Assembly (NCBI RefSeq): GCF_902506425.1
Contig: NZ_LR732521.1
Span: 1 to 16,220, forward strand
Direction: 5' to 3'
Source: Novosphingobium sp. 9U
GTDB taxonomy: Bacteria > Pseudomonadota > Alphaproteobacteria > Sphingomonadales > Sphingomonadaceae
Length of the DNA stretch: 16,220 nt
Below the pieces are notes generated by a model that did no database searches, was not told the origin of the DNA, and was given only the letters and a program-made list of their open reading frames with translations. This document shows, in pieces, positions 7,085 through 14,364 of this stretch. Positions within the stretch are counted from its first letter, which is position 1, and each line of letters opens with the position of its first letter. The translations under genes were made by a program, and so were the position numbers.

Positions 7085-8605
7085 TCATTGTTTCAGCGGA
7101 GCAGGAGGTGGCTGCCCATCCAGAATCCGGTCCAGCCTGCGCAGCACGCCCGGCCTGTCGTGAGCCAGGTTCCGTGTCTCGCCAGGGTCGCCGAGTAGGT
7201 CATAGAGTTCGTATGTCCGTTCCCCATCCACGTCGCGGGTCCAGCGCACGAGGCGGTAGCGGTTCGTACGGATTGCCTGCCCCCAACGGTGCGGTCGGTT
7301 GTAGGCGTGATAGGCGTAGCTGCGCAGGCGCTGTGAGGCATGCCGGAGCACTGGCGCGAGGCTGATGCCATCGATCGGCTGGGGCCCCTTGGGCGCCGGG
7401 AGTCCGCTCAGCGTGGCGAGGGTCGGATAGATGTCGACCGTTTCGGCGAGTTGGTGCGTGACCTTGCCCGGGGCGACGCCGGGGCCGGCGAACACCAGCG
7501 GGATGTGCGTTGCCTGCTCGTAATTGGTGTGCTTGGTCCACATTGCGTGATCGCCGAGGTGGTAGCCGTGATCGCCCCACAGCACGACCACGGTGTTGCG
7601 CGAAAGCCCGGTGCGGTCGAGCTCATCGAGCAGCTTGCCGATCTGCGCGTCGGTATAGCTGACACCGGCGTAGTAGCCGTGGATCAGCTTGCGCTTGAGC
7701 GCGTCGGGGTACTGAGCCTCGGGCACGTCCTTTGGCACCGGAGCGTAAGCGGTGATCTCGCCGCCGACTTTGCCGGCGAAGGCGGGCGCGCCCTCGGGCA
7801 GGCGCTCGAAAGTGGGCATCGGCAGCTTGGTCGGATCGTAGAGGTCCCAGTACTTCTTGGGTACAGAGAACGGCAGGTGTGGCCGCGCGAAGCCCGCCGC
7901 GAGGAAGAACGGCTTCGCGCCGCCCTTGAGCGCCTCCAATCGATCGATCGCAAACTTGGCGGTCCGTCCGTCGGCATAGGCTTCGTCGGGCACGTCGGGC
8001 GATTCATAGGCAAGGCCCCGCGGCAGGGTGCGGGCATAGTCCCACACGTCTTCGTCGGGCAGCTCGAACTCGTTGAACAGCGCCTCTTCGCTGGTGTGAC
8101 CGAGCCGCAGAGCCTCGGGCGTGAGGTATTCGATCACATGGTCCTTGTGCGGGGGCACCGACCAGCTTTGCGGATCGCCGATCGTGCCGTGACCGATGTG
8201 GAAGACCTTGCCCATGCTCTCGGTCTCGTACCCGGCCGCCTTAAAATACTGTGGCAGGGTGACGGCGTTCGGCAGGTAGTCGCGCAGGTTCTGCCCGAAG
8301 TCGTAGATGCCCGAGGTGGTCGAGCGCGAGCCGGTCATCAGGTTGAATCGGCTCGGCGCGCAGACTGCCTCATTGGCGTAAGCGAGATCGAAGCGGGTGC
8401 CCCGCGCGATCAGCCGGTCGATGTGAGGCGTAACGGCGACGGGATCGCCGTAAGCATGGATTGCCGGCTTGAGGTCGTCGACCAGGATCAGCAGCACGTT
8501 GGGTTGCGCCCTCACGGGCGGCGCTGGCTTCGCTCCGAGGGACCAAGGAACGGCGAGCGCCGTCAGCGCAAGCAGCCTCGCCGCGCGCTTGCGAAGACGC
8601 CGCAC
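7085..8605 (-). CDS. Periplasmic sulfatase, iduronate-2-sulfatase-like (S1 family, S1_7-type)
   Basis: The protein has 506 residues. The start is GTG (8603-8605), with GAGGGAG about 10 bases upstream, only 2 bases after the stop of the upstream sulfatase, which implies translational coupling. It has an Arg-rich N-terminus with a hydrophobic core (residues 1-25), giving a signal peptide. Active-site residues fall where iduronate-2-sulfatase has them: D43-D44 (LVDDLKP), C82 and R86 in VCAPSRFNLMTG, K133 and H136 in MGKVFH, H243 in RPHLPF, D345-H346 in WGDHGYHLGDH, and K358 in WTKHTN. C82 would be oxidised to formylglycine. The reaction is removal of sulfate from a sugar sulfate ester. The real substrate may be any uronate- or hexose-sulfate glycan, since the S1_7 group is broader than the human enzyme. 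The C-terminal subdomain ends normally (LYDLLGDPGETRNL, 467-480). It is the last gene of the receptor-sulfatase operon. No clear terminator was seen. Confidence 0.93.
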   Translation of the reverse strand: MRRLRKRAARLLALTALAVPWSLGAKPAPPVRAQPNVLLILVDDLKPAIHAYGDPVAVTPHIDRLIARGTRFDLAYANEAVCAPSRFNLMTGSRSTTSGIYDFGQNLRDYLPNAVTLPQYFKAAGYETESMGKVFHIGHGTIGDPQSWSVPPHKDHVIEYLTPEALRLGHTSEEALFNEFELPDEDVWDYARTLPRGLAYESPDVPDEAYADGRTAKFAIDRLEALKGGAKPFFLAAGFARPHLPFSVPKKYWDLYDPTKLPMPTFERLPEGAPAFAGKVGGEITAYAPVPKDVPEAQYPDALKRKLIHGYYAGVSYTDAQIGKLLDELDRTGLSRNTVVVLWGDHGYHLGDHAMWTKHTNYEQATHIPLVFAGPGVAPGKVTHQLAETVDIYPTLATLSGLPAPKGPQPIDGISLAPVLRHASQRLRSYAYHAYNRPHRWGQAIRTNRYRLVRWTRDVDGERTYELYDLLGDPGETRNLAHDRPGVLRRLDRILDGQPPPAPLKQ

Positions 8606-8607
8606 GC

Positions 8608-10035
8608 TCAGTCGGCTCCCTCTGGCAGAGGGCTCTCATCCAGGTGCGGCTTGCCTTTGAACGGGTGATTGTCGCCCTGCACGCGCCGCCAGGCTTCCAG
8701 CCGCGCGCGCAGGCTCTTCAGCGTCCTGGCGTGGGCCGGATCGGCGGCGAGGTTGTGTGTCTCGCCGGGGTCGGCGACGATGTCGTACAGTTCGTCCGCG
8801 GGCCGGTGGTAATAGGCATCGACGATCTGCTTGGCGGCGGGATCCTTGGCCGCCGCGTCGCGCCAGGTGGCGAAGTAGGCGTCACCGCCGAGCGGTGCCT
8901 TCTGGTCGATATGCGAGGTGAAGACGTACTCGGGATGCAGGTTCTCAATGTACTTCCAACGCGTGGTGCGGATCGCGCGATTGGGATAGACGTTGAAGTC
9001 GCCGTCGTTGTTGTGCGTTGTGAAGACCTCCGAGCGTCCGGCGAAGGTGGCGCCGGGCGTCAGCGCCTTCAGGGAGGACTGCCCGTCGATGCTTGTGGGT
9101 GGCGGACCACCGGCGACTTCCGTGAGCGTCGGCAGGATATCGATCCAGCTGATCATCGCATCGGTATGCGCACCGGGCGTGGTGTGTCCATTCCAGCGTA
9201 CGATCACCGGGGTACGGGTGCCGGTGTCATAGAGGTTCCACTTGCCGAATGGCCATTGCGCGCCGTGGTCCGAGGAGAACAGGAACAGGCTGTCCTTGCC
9301 CAATACCTCGTCCGTCGCGGCCATCACGTCGCCAAGTTCGGCATCCATGCGCCCGATCGCAGCGTAGTAGCTGGCGCGCGCCTTGCGGGTCTCGGGCGTG
9401 TCGATGGTCTTGCCAGGCAGCGTCAGCGCGCCGGGCGCAAAGCCGTCGCCTGAGACCGGCCAAGGCACATGCGGCCAGTTGCTGCCGAAGAAGATCGCCA
9501 GCGGGCGCTTGTCCTTGCGCGTCTTGAGCCACTTGATCGCGTCGGGGATGCCGGCGTCGTCGTGGAAGGTGTCGTGCTCGTAGTGGTCAAAGCCGTACTG
9601 TCCCGTCTGCTCGTAGTGCGAGACCTTGCCGAAGGCGACCACCTCATAGCCCTGCGCCTGCAGGTAAGAGGGCAGCTTGCGCACCGCGGCATCGGGGCGC
9701 TCGTGGTTGGCCTCGGCGCCGTTGCGCGCGGGCATCAGCCCGGTCAGAAGCGCCGCGCGGCTGGGCGCGCAGGCCGGCGAGGCGACGAAGGCGCGATCGA
9801 ACGAAAGGCCTTGGCTCGCCAGCCGGGCGAGGTTGGGGCTGCGCGCGTCGCGGTCACCGGTCGGCGTGGTATCAATGTAGCCGAGGTCGTCGGCGAGGAA
9901 GACGACGATGTTCGGCTTGGCGGGCGCGGGCTCGCTCTGCGCGAGCGCCGGTGACACCGCCAGCGCGAGGGTGGAGCTCAGCAGAGCGCGCCTCAGTCCG
10001 CGCGCGAAGATCGACTTGGTCTTGTGGGCCGCCAT
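8608..10035 (-). CDS. Periplasmic sulfatase, N-sulfoglucosamine sulfohydrolase-like (S1 family, S1_8-type)
   Basis: The protein has 475 residues and starts at an ATG with AAGGAG 8 bases upstream. A signal peptide covers about residues 1-32 (twin Arg/Lys region, Leu/Ala core, SPALA before Q33). The formylglycine precursor C89 lies in ACAPSRAALLTG with R93. Metal and sulfate ligands are D49-D50 (LADDLGY), K137 and H140 (FGKVSH), H189 (NWPHVPWP), D256-H257 (SSDHGAQWPFGKW) and K265. The LLTGLMPARNGAEANH stretch and the overall length resemble bacterial relatives of heparan N-sulfatase (SGSH). That subgroup call is from memory and moderate. It would desulfate a sugar in the periplasm, probably on the same glycan as the downstream enzyme. 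The gene begins 27 bases after the stop of the TonB-dependent receptor, in the same operon. Confidence 0.92.
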   Translation of the reverse strand: MAAHKTKSIFARGLRRALLSSTLALAVSPALAQSEPAPAKPNIVVFLADDLGYIDTTPTGDRDARSPNLARLASQGLSFDRAFVASPACAPSRAALLTGLMPARNGAEANHERPDAAVRKLPSYLQAQGYEVVAFGKVSHYEQTGQYGFDHYEHDTFHDDAGIPDAIKWLKTRKDKRPLAIFFGSNWPHVPWPVSGDGFAPGALTLPGKTIDTPETRKARASYYAAIGRMDAELGDVMAATDEVLGKDSLFLFSSDHGAQWPFGKWNLYDTGTRTPVIVRWNGHTTPGAHTDAMISWIDILPTLTEVAGGPPPTSIDGQSSLKALTPGATFAGRSEVFTTHNNDGDFNVYPNRAIRTTRWKYIENLHPEYVFTSHIDQKAPLGGDAYFATWRDAAAKDPAAKQIVDAYYHRPADELYDIVADPGETHNLAADPAHARTLKSLRARLEAWRRVQGDNHPFKGKPHLDESPLPEGAD

Positions 10036-10062
10036 TCGCGGGCTCCTTCTGTCTTTTGCCGT

Positions 10063-12858
10063 TCAGAACTTGACGCGCGCGCCGATGGTGTAGGTCGTTT
10101 CATCCTCGAGCAGCGAGACGTTGAGGTCCTCGCTCCCGCGATAAAGCGAGGTGTGATTGCGCAGGATGTTCGATCCGCCGACATCGATGCGGAAAGCTTC
10201 GGTGACGTCGTAGCCGACGCTGAAGTCGAGGCGACCTGCCGCGCGCGTATACGTCAGCAGCGTCGGCACCACGTTGGTCACCGCCGGATCGAACGGACGC
10301 AGCTGGACGCCACCGGTGCTGTCGCTGTCGATGTACTTGGAGCGGAAGGTCCAGATGAGCCGGGCGCTCAGCCCCAGCTTGTCGTAGAGCAGGCCGGCGG
10401 TGTAATTGTACTTGGATACGCCGATCAGCGGATTGCCGGCAAGGGGATCGTCGCCCTTGATCTTCGACTGTGCCAGGGTGAATGCGCCTTGGACGCCGAA
10501 CCCGGAAAGTGCGCCCGGCAGGAAGTCGAAGAAGTACTGGCCGCTCACCTCCGCGCCCTTGAGGTCGACCGAGCCGACGTTGCGCGGGCTCGAGATCAGG
10601 TAATTGAGGCCGCCGATCGTTTCCTGCGTGCTGGAGGTTACGACGCGATCCTTGATCGAGCGGTAATATCCGGTGACCGATACGTAGCCGCTCCTGAAGT
10701 AGTACTCGGCGGTGGCATCGAAGCTGTCCGACTTCTGCGGCTTCAAGTCCGGATTGCCGCGGCTGCCTGTGTTGAGGAGGAACACGTTGCCCACCAGCGT
10801 GAGCGACTCAGTAGGGCTTAACGACGAGAAGTCGGGCCGGCGGATCGAGCGCGAGTACGTGAAGCGGGTCTGAAACCCTCCCGGGAGCTGCAGCCGTGCG
10901 GTTGCCGAAGGGAGAAAGTCGGTGTCGGAGGTCGCGGCGCTCACCAGATTGTAGGCGGTGCCCACTCGCTCGAAGCCGGAGATGGTGCGGTCGGTCCTGA
11001 TCAGGCGGCCTCCGATCACGCCGTCCAGAGTCAGATCGCCGATCGGGATCTCGTAGCCTCCCTCCAGGTAGCCTGCGTAAGTCGCTTCCTTGGCGTTGAA
11101 CTCCTTGGTCGGGTCATAGTCGGGCTGGCGCAGCGGCAGCTTGAACAGCGCCCGCAGCTCGTTGCGGCCGCGCTCCGAACGCAGGTAGGCGGGGTTTACG
11201 CCCAGGAACGGCATGCCCCCGTTCAGCCGTGGCGCTTCGCCGATCACGCCGAGAAAGTCCGACGAGAGCGGCAGACTGGAGACCAGCCGAGCTGTCGCTT
11301 CGGTCGCCGTACCGATGTTGCCGAAGCCGATCGACTGCACGGTGTTGGTCTGCTGCACGTTCTGGAACCGTGCCTCGCGCCTCGCATAGCGCAGGCCCCC
11401 GCGCAGCTTCGAGAGAATGCCGTCGAACTCGTACTCGCCATCGGCCTTGGCCTGGAACAGTTCGCCGCGCGCCAGGCTGAAGTTCTGGTTGATCGAATTG
11501 CGTAGCGACAGGTTGGTCGGATCGAGCGGGAGGGAAGGGGCGATCGTCATCGTCGGGCCGTTGTTCACGTCGGTCTCGACGAAGACCGATGCGACACGCT
11601 GGCCGACCTCGGCGTTGAAGTTTTCGGTGAACGCGCGCGAGGTCTGGTAGGCGACGTCCAGCGTCGCCTTGGCGCGCTCCTGGGCGAAGTTCAGGCCGCC
11701 GGCGATCAGCTTGTTCTTCTGGGTCACCCGATTGGAAGACGAGTTCTGATTGATCACGACATTGTCGAGCTGGAAGCTCTTGACGTTGCACACCCGCTGC
11801 ACCGTGAAGGGCTGCAGTGTCTGCGTGCCATTCGCGTTGTTTACCAGCGTCGGGTTGGTGCCTGCCGCGTTCACGCGAGCGTCGAAGCAGTCGTCATCGG
11901 CAGTGATGTTGGAGATGCGCGAGCGGTCGGTGAAAGGCTGGGCGTTGAACCCGGCGAAACCGGCGGTGCTGCGAAAGTAGGTGTAGAGCCCCTCGACATA
12001 GGCCTGGAGCGAGGGCGTCGCCTGCCACTGCAGCGCGGCGTTGACTTGCTTGCGATCGACCTGCCCGACATCGGGCATGTTCTGGATCACCTGCGGGATC
12101 AGATAGCCGGGGGTGTTGAGCGGCGCCGAGCCCGACCAGCGGCGCTCGGTGAGGTTGCTCTGGCCGCGGATCGTGTCGGAGCGCGACCAGGTGCCGTTCA
12201 CCAGCAGACCTATCTCGCCCACTGGCGTGTCGGTGCGATACGAGGCCAGGGCGCCCAGCGCCGGATTGCTCTTGCCGACGTTGACGCCGTAGTTCTGCCG
12301 CGCGGTGAGCACGAGCAGCGGCTGCTTGAACGCGAACGGGCGGTTCAGCCTTAAGTCGATGGAACCAGCGACCCCGCCTTCGATCTGGTCAGCCGTCTGC
12401 GACTTGAAGGCATCGATCCGGGCAAGCGCTTCGGCCGGCACGTCCTGAAGGTCGAACCCGCGGCCGGTGGTGGTCATCACCTCGCGGCCGTTCACCGTCG
12501 TCAGGATGTCGGTGAGCCCGCGGACACGAACGCTCGACAGCTCGTTGTTGCGGTCGTTCTGCACCTGGATGCCGGGCACGCGCTGGAGTGCCGCTGCGAC
12601 CGTGGGATCCGGCAGCTTGCCGATGTCGGTGGCGACGATGGAATCGACGACCTGCGTTGCCTCCCGCTTCACGTCAGCCGCCTTCTCCAGCGACTGCCGG
12701 ATGCCGGTGACGACAATCGCATCGCCGCCGCCATCGGCTTGCGGAGCCGCTTCTTGCGCGATGGACGCCTGACTGGAGCAGAGCATTGCTGCCGACGTGA
12801 GAAGATAGACAGCGCGCGTACGCATGCGCTGCCCGCCGGCCCTGCTGGTAATTTTCAT
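10063..12858 (-). CDS. TonB-dependent outer-membrane receptor (TonB-Xanth-Caul type)
   Basis: I place the start at ATG 12856-12858, giving 931 residues. AGGGG lies 5 bases upstream, and a signal peptide follows at once (Arg-rich, then VYLLTSAAMLCSS, cleavage near ASIA-Q35). The frame stays open for 76 more codons upstream, but that part has no family-like sequence. Behind the signal lies a TonB-box-like DAIVVTGI (46-53), then the plug domain with IGKLPDPTVAAALQRVPGIQV (79-99), the ELSSVRVRGL and TVNGREV motifs, and QIEGGVAGSIDLRL. A long beta-barrel rich in aromatic and Asn residues follows, including the RRPDFSSLSPTE and GNPDLKPQKSDSFD motifs typical of this class, and it ends in Phe (ARVKF). 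It imports a ligand across the outer membrane with TonB-ExbBD energy. Linked sulfatases suggest a sulfated oligosaccharide. There is no SusD partner, as usual in Alphaproteobacteria. Confidence 0.94.
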   Translation of the reverse strand: MKITSRAGGQRMRTRAVYLLTSAAMLCSSQASIAQEAAPQADGGGDAIVVTGIRQSLEKAADVKREATQVVDSIVATDIGKLPDPTVAAALQRVPGIQVQNDRNNELSSVRVRGLTDILTTVNGREVMTTTGRGFDLQDVPAEALARIDAFKSQTADQIEGGVAGSIDLRLNRPFAFKQPLLVLTARQNYGVNVGKSNPALGALASYRTDTPVGEIGLLVNGTWSRSDTIRGQSNLTERRWSGSAPLNTPGYLIPQVIQNMPDVGQVDRKQVNAALQWQATPSLQAYVEGLYTYFRSTAGFAGFNAQPFTDRSRISNITADDDCFDARVNAAGTNPTLVNNANGTQTLQPFTVQRVCNVKSFQLDNVVINQNSSSNRVTQKNKLIAGGLNFAQERAKATLDVAYQTSRAFTENFNAEVGQRVASVFVETDVNNGPTMTIAPSLPLDPTNLSLRNSINQNFSLARGELFQAKADGEYEFDGILSKLRGGLRYARREARFQNVQQTNTVQSIGFGNIGTATEATARLVSSLPLSSDFLGVIGEAPRLNGGMPFLGVNPAYLRSERGRNELRALFKLPLRQPDYDPTKEFNAKEATYAGYLEGGYEIPIGDLTLDGVIGGRLIRTDRTISGFERVGTAYNLVSAATSDTDFLPSATARLQLPGGFQTRFTYSRSIRRPDFSSLSPTESLTLVGNVFLLNTGSRGNPDLKPQKSDSFDATAEYYFRSGYVSVTGYYRSIKDRVVTSSTQETIGGLNYLISSPRNVGSVDLKGAEVSGQYFFDFLPGALSGFGVQGAFTLAQSKIKGDDPLAGNPLIGVSKYNYTAGLLYDKLGLSARLIWTFRSKYIDSDSTGGVQLRPFDPAVTNVVPTLLTYTRAAGRLDFSVGYDVTEAFRIDVGGSNILRNHTSLYRGSEDLNVSLLEDETTYTIGARVKF

Positions 12859-12991
12859 GTTGCCCCTGGATCTTGATCTTGCAGCGCACGCGCAAACAAC
12901 GGCGTCGCCGCCGCCACGCGCAGGCGTGCCGCTGATGGAAGATGATGCAAGATCTGGCGCTGTCGCCTCGACCTGGAAAACCCAAGTAGCA

Positions 12992-13037
12992 GCATAGACT
13001 ATATGCGACAACATAGATCCGCTTGCATCCGCGCAAG
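12992..13037 (-). promoter_or_regulatory. Candidate promoter/operator of the receptor-sulfatase operon
   Basis: Read on the minus strand, a good -10-like TATAGT lies at 12998-13003, about 140 bases before the receptor ATG. It sits inside the inverted repeat GCATAtagtcTATGC (12992-13006). About 15 bases further upstream is a second inverted repeat, CTTGCgcggatGCAAG (13022-13037), where a -35 element would be expected. The real -35 is poor, which would fit a regulated promoter. Two symmetric sites around a -10 suggest a dimeric repressor or activator of glycan use, but no such regulator gene is adjacent. Confidence 0.3.
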
Positions 13038-13190
13038 CCGCTTGGCCTATGGCGCGAACGCTAGATCGGTGCCGGGACGAGGACACTCATGCTCTTGAAC
13101 AGGAACTTGAGGGCAAGCCGCTACCCCTCGCAACTGGCTTACCACCAAGTGACTCGGGTGAAAGCCAGGGTGCGATGGCACGCACATGAT

Positions 13191-13285
13191 CGCGAACGGA
13201 CGTGTGGTACGGGAAATTCGTCGAACGCCGCTGAACGTCCAGGCTCGGTTGGCTGTTGTAGAGCAGCCCGCCCCTTCGCGCCCGC
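13191..13285 (+). repeat. Dispersed intergenic repeat, copy G (diverged, with tail)
   Basis: The stretch TCGAACGCCGCTGAACGTCC aligns to the copy E block CCGAGCGTCGCTGAGCGTCT with one inserted base just before it. A tail AGAGCAGCCCGCCCCTTCGCGCCC-type block at 13260-13285 matches the tails of E and F. It lies upstream of the receptor-sulfatase operon. Confidence 0.45.
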
Positions 13286-13425
13286 ACGCGATCACTGCCT
13301 CTCGCCTTACTGCCGCCACTATCGAGGGCTCTGATGCGACTTCATCTCTGAGGAAAACCTAGATGTCGTTAGCCGACACACCCCAGCTGATAAGGCTCTT
13401 CAGATATCCTTGGAGTTTGACGCGG

Positions 13426-13458
13426 CTGTAGGCTGGCAGTATATACTATAGTCTACAG
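13426..13458. other. Long hairpin with palindromic loop
   Basis: CTGTAGGCT (13426-13434) pairs with AGTCTACAG (13450-13458) over nine positions, one of them a G-T wobble in RNA. The loop contains the perfect palindrome AGTATATACT (13438-13447). It is AT-rich compared with its surroundings and lies about 60 bases before the small open frame at 13521. No T-run follows, so it is not a standard terminator. A regulatory RNA structure, a protein site or a remnant of a mobile-element end are all possible. Confidence 0.4.
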
Positions 13459-13520
13459 TCATACGGTCGTCCTGCGTACCAGGTAAGCTTGAAGAGATCG
13501 CAGTCCGCTCTGTTGATACT

Positions 13521-13685
13521 ATGAAAAACAGACTAAGTTTCGTTGTAGATACCCCGCTGCGGGGCGTATCAGCTGTGAAGTTACAGATGGGCGATGGTGT
13601 CTCTGCTGCCGTTCGTATCCAGACCGCTACGATCTCCGGCGTGCCCAGTGACCGAGCGGTGGTGGAACTCAAGCTGGGATTATGA
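13521..13685 (+). CDS. Possible small protein of 54 residues, unidentified
   Basis: The frame from ATG 13521 to TGA 13683-13685 encodes a sequence with regular hydrophobic/polar alternation (MKNRLSFVVDTPLRGVSAV, ending DRAVVELKLGL), as expected of a beta-rich small domain. The opposite strand in the same place gives a Ser/Thr-rich shadow. The frame remains open upstream to a TAG at 13449-13451 and continues plausibly there (KLEEIAVRSVDT just before the Met). This may therefore be the 3' remnant of a longer gene, or the start may be non-ATG. No Shine-Dalgarno sequence precedes the ATG. I do not recognise the family. Its stop overlaps the ATG of the next tiny frame. Confidence 0.3.
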   Translation: MKNRLSFVVDTPLRGVSAVKLQMGDGVSAAVRIQTATISGVPSDRAVVELKLGL

Positions 13686-13783
13686 CGTCCCCGTTCCTTG
13701 CTAGCTTAGAGCACGCATCAGAAAAGCAGATAGGCCGCTCACGTGTAGAGTTTCGGACGGGCAGGTGTCGGAGGATCGCCTGA
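13682..13783 (+). CDS. Possible 33-residue small protein overlapping the previous frame
   Basis: The frame begins at the ATG inside TTATGA that ends the preceding small frame, the ATGA overlap typical of translational coupling. It encodes a basic peptide beginning MTSPFLASLEHASEKQIGR and ends at TGA 13781-13783. It is too short to judge. The overlap is the only argument for it, and a chance frame is at least as likely. Confidence 0.15.
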   Translation: MTSPFLASLEHASEKQIGRSRVEFRTGRCRRIA

Positions 13784-13785
13784 GC

Positions 13786-14354
13786 CCAAGTCCATTGGCC
13801 TCATAAGCTGAGCTGGCTCCTGAGCATTTCCCGTCTGCTTCAATCGCGATTCAAGTATGGCAGTTGTGGCATCGAAGCATCGAAGTTGCCTTCTGTCATG
13901 TAGAATCAAGGGCGACCTGGAGTCCGCGCGATGGCAGGAGCCCAGTCACGGCCGGCAGAGTTTCAATGCTGCTTGGGTCGTCATAGATGATAATACGATC
14001 CGCATTGCTGCCAGCCAGAGCCCCGCTGTCCGACTGGCATCGATTAAATCCTTCCAAGCAGGCGGCTGTAAGCGGCATCGACAAACAAAGGCCGTGCAAT
14101 ACGCCGCTCAACAGCGTCCAGCCGAAACGATCGGCGTTTCAGGCAAGCCCTGATTCCGAGCTGAACAAGCGGCAGGTTGTGGGAAGCCGCCGAGCGTCGC
14201 TGAGCGTCTGGTTGTGGGGCTCGGCGGGACCGAGCAGGGGAGGGGCCATCCCTTCATCCGCTCCAGAGCGGCCCGGCCGTTCCCGCCCAATAGTGGACAT
14301 CGCCGGCATTCCGCTCATTCGGCATTAACCGCTGACACCCATAAGGGAACCCAC
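13786..14354. other. Non-coding stretch before the membrane-protein pair
   Basis: About 570 bases have no supported gene. Several overlapping short open frames occur on both strands, none with domain-like sequence. The right half holds repeat copy E (14161-14288). A Shine-Dalgarno-like AAGGGA lies at 14343-14348, 6 bases before a GTG at 14355. Confidence 0.45.
14161..14288 (+). repeat. Dispersed intergenic repeat, copy E (head and tail separated)
   Basis: The head at 14161-14226 is a gapless match to copy F. The tail at 14264-14288 (AGAGCGGCCCGGCCGTTCCCGCCC) matches the tails of F and G. The head and tail are about 37 bases apart here and only a few bases apart in F. Directly after the tail comes AATAGTGGACATCGCC, which resembles a common sphingomonad intergenic unit with core AGCGGACATT. 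Confidence 0.6.
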
Positions 14355-14364
14355 GTGAAATCGA

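Larger units (their letters stand above)
12859..13520. other. Leader and promoter region of the receptor-sulfatase operon, plus non-coding DNA
   Basis: No gene is supported in this 660-base stretch. It contains the operon leader, a candidate promoter/operator (12992-13037), repeat copy G (13191-13285) and a long hairpin (13426-13458). Open frames that cross it on the minus strand are Cys/Arg/Pro-rich and look like chance. Confidence 0.5.

Noticed and set aside
7340..8668. 442-codon plus-strand open frame opposite the iduronate-2-sulfatase-like gene
   Set aside because: It is antisense to a gene with complete catalytic motifs. Its composition (Val/Gly/Arg/Asp-rich, no motifs) is what GC-rich DNA gives on the opposite strand.
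8644..9954. Long plus-strand open frames opposite the SGSH-like sulfatase
   Set aside because: These are also antisense shadows of a convincing gene, with no Shine-Dalgarno sequence and no domain-like sequence.
10024..10821. 265-codon plus-strand open frame over the 3' end of the receptor gene
   Set aside because: The receptor barrel on the minus strand explains this DNA. The opposite frame has shadow composition.
12859..13086. 76-codon N-terminal extension of the receptor
   Set aside because: The internal ATG at 12858 has AGGGG at the right spacing and starts a signal peptide. The extension has no family resemblance and crosses the candidate promoter.
13400..13672. 90-codon minus-strand frame
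   Set aside because: It is Ser/Thr-rich and looks like the shadow of the plus-strand small frame at 13521.
13896..14111. 71-codon minus-strand frame containing ADRIIIYDDPSSIETLP
   Set aside because: The stretch looks mildly protein-like, but there is no start signal, domain or neighbour to support it.
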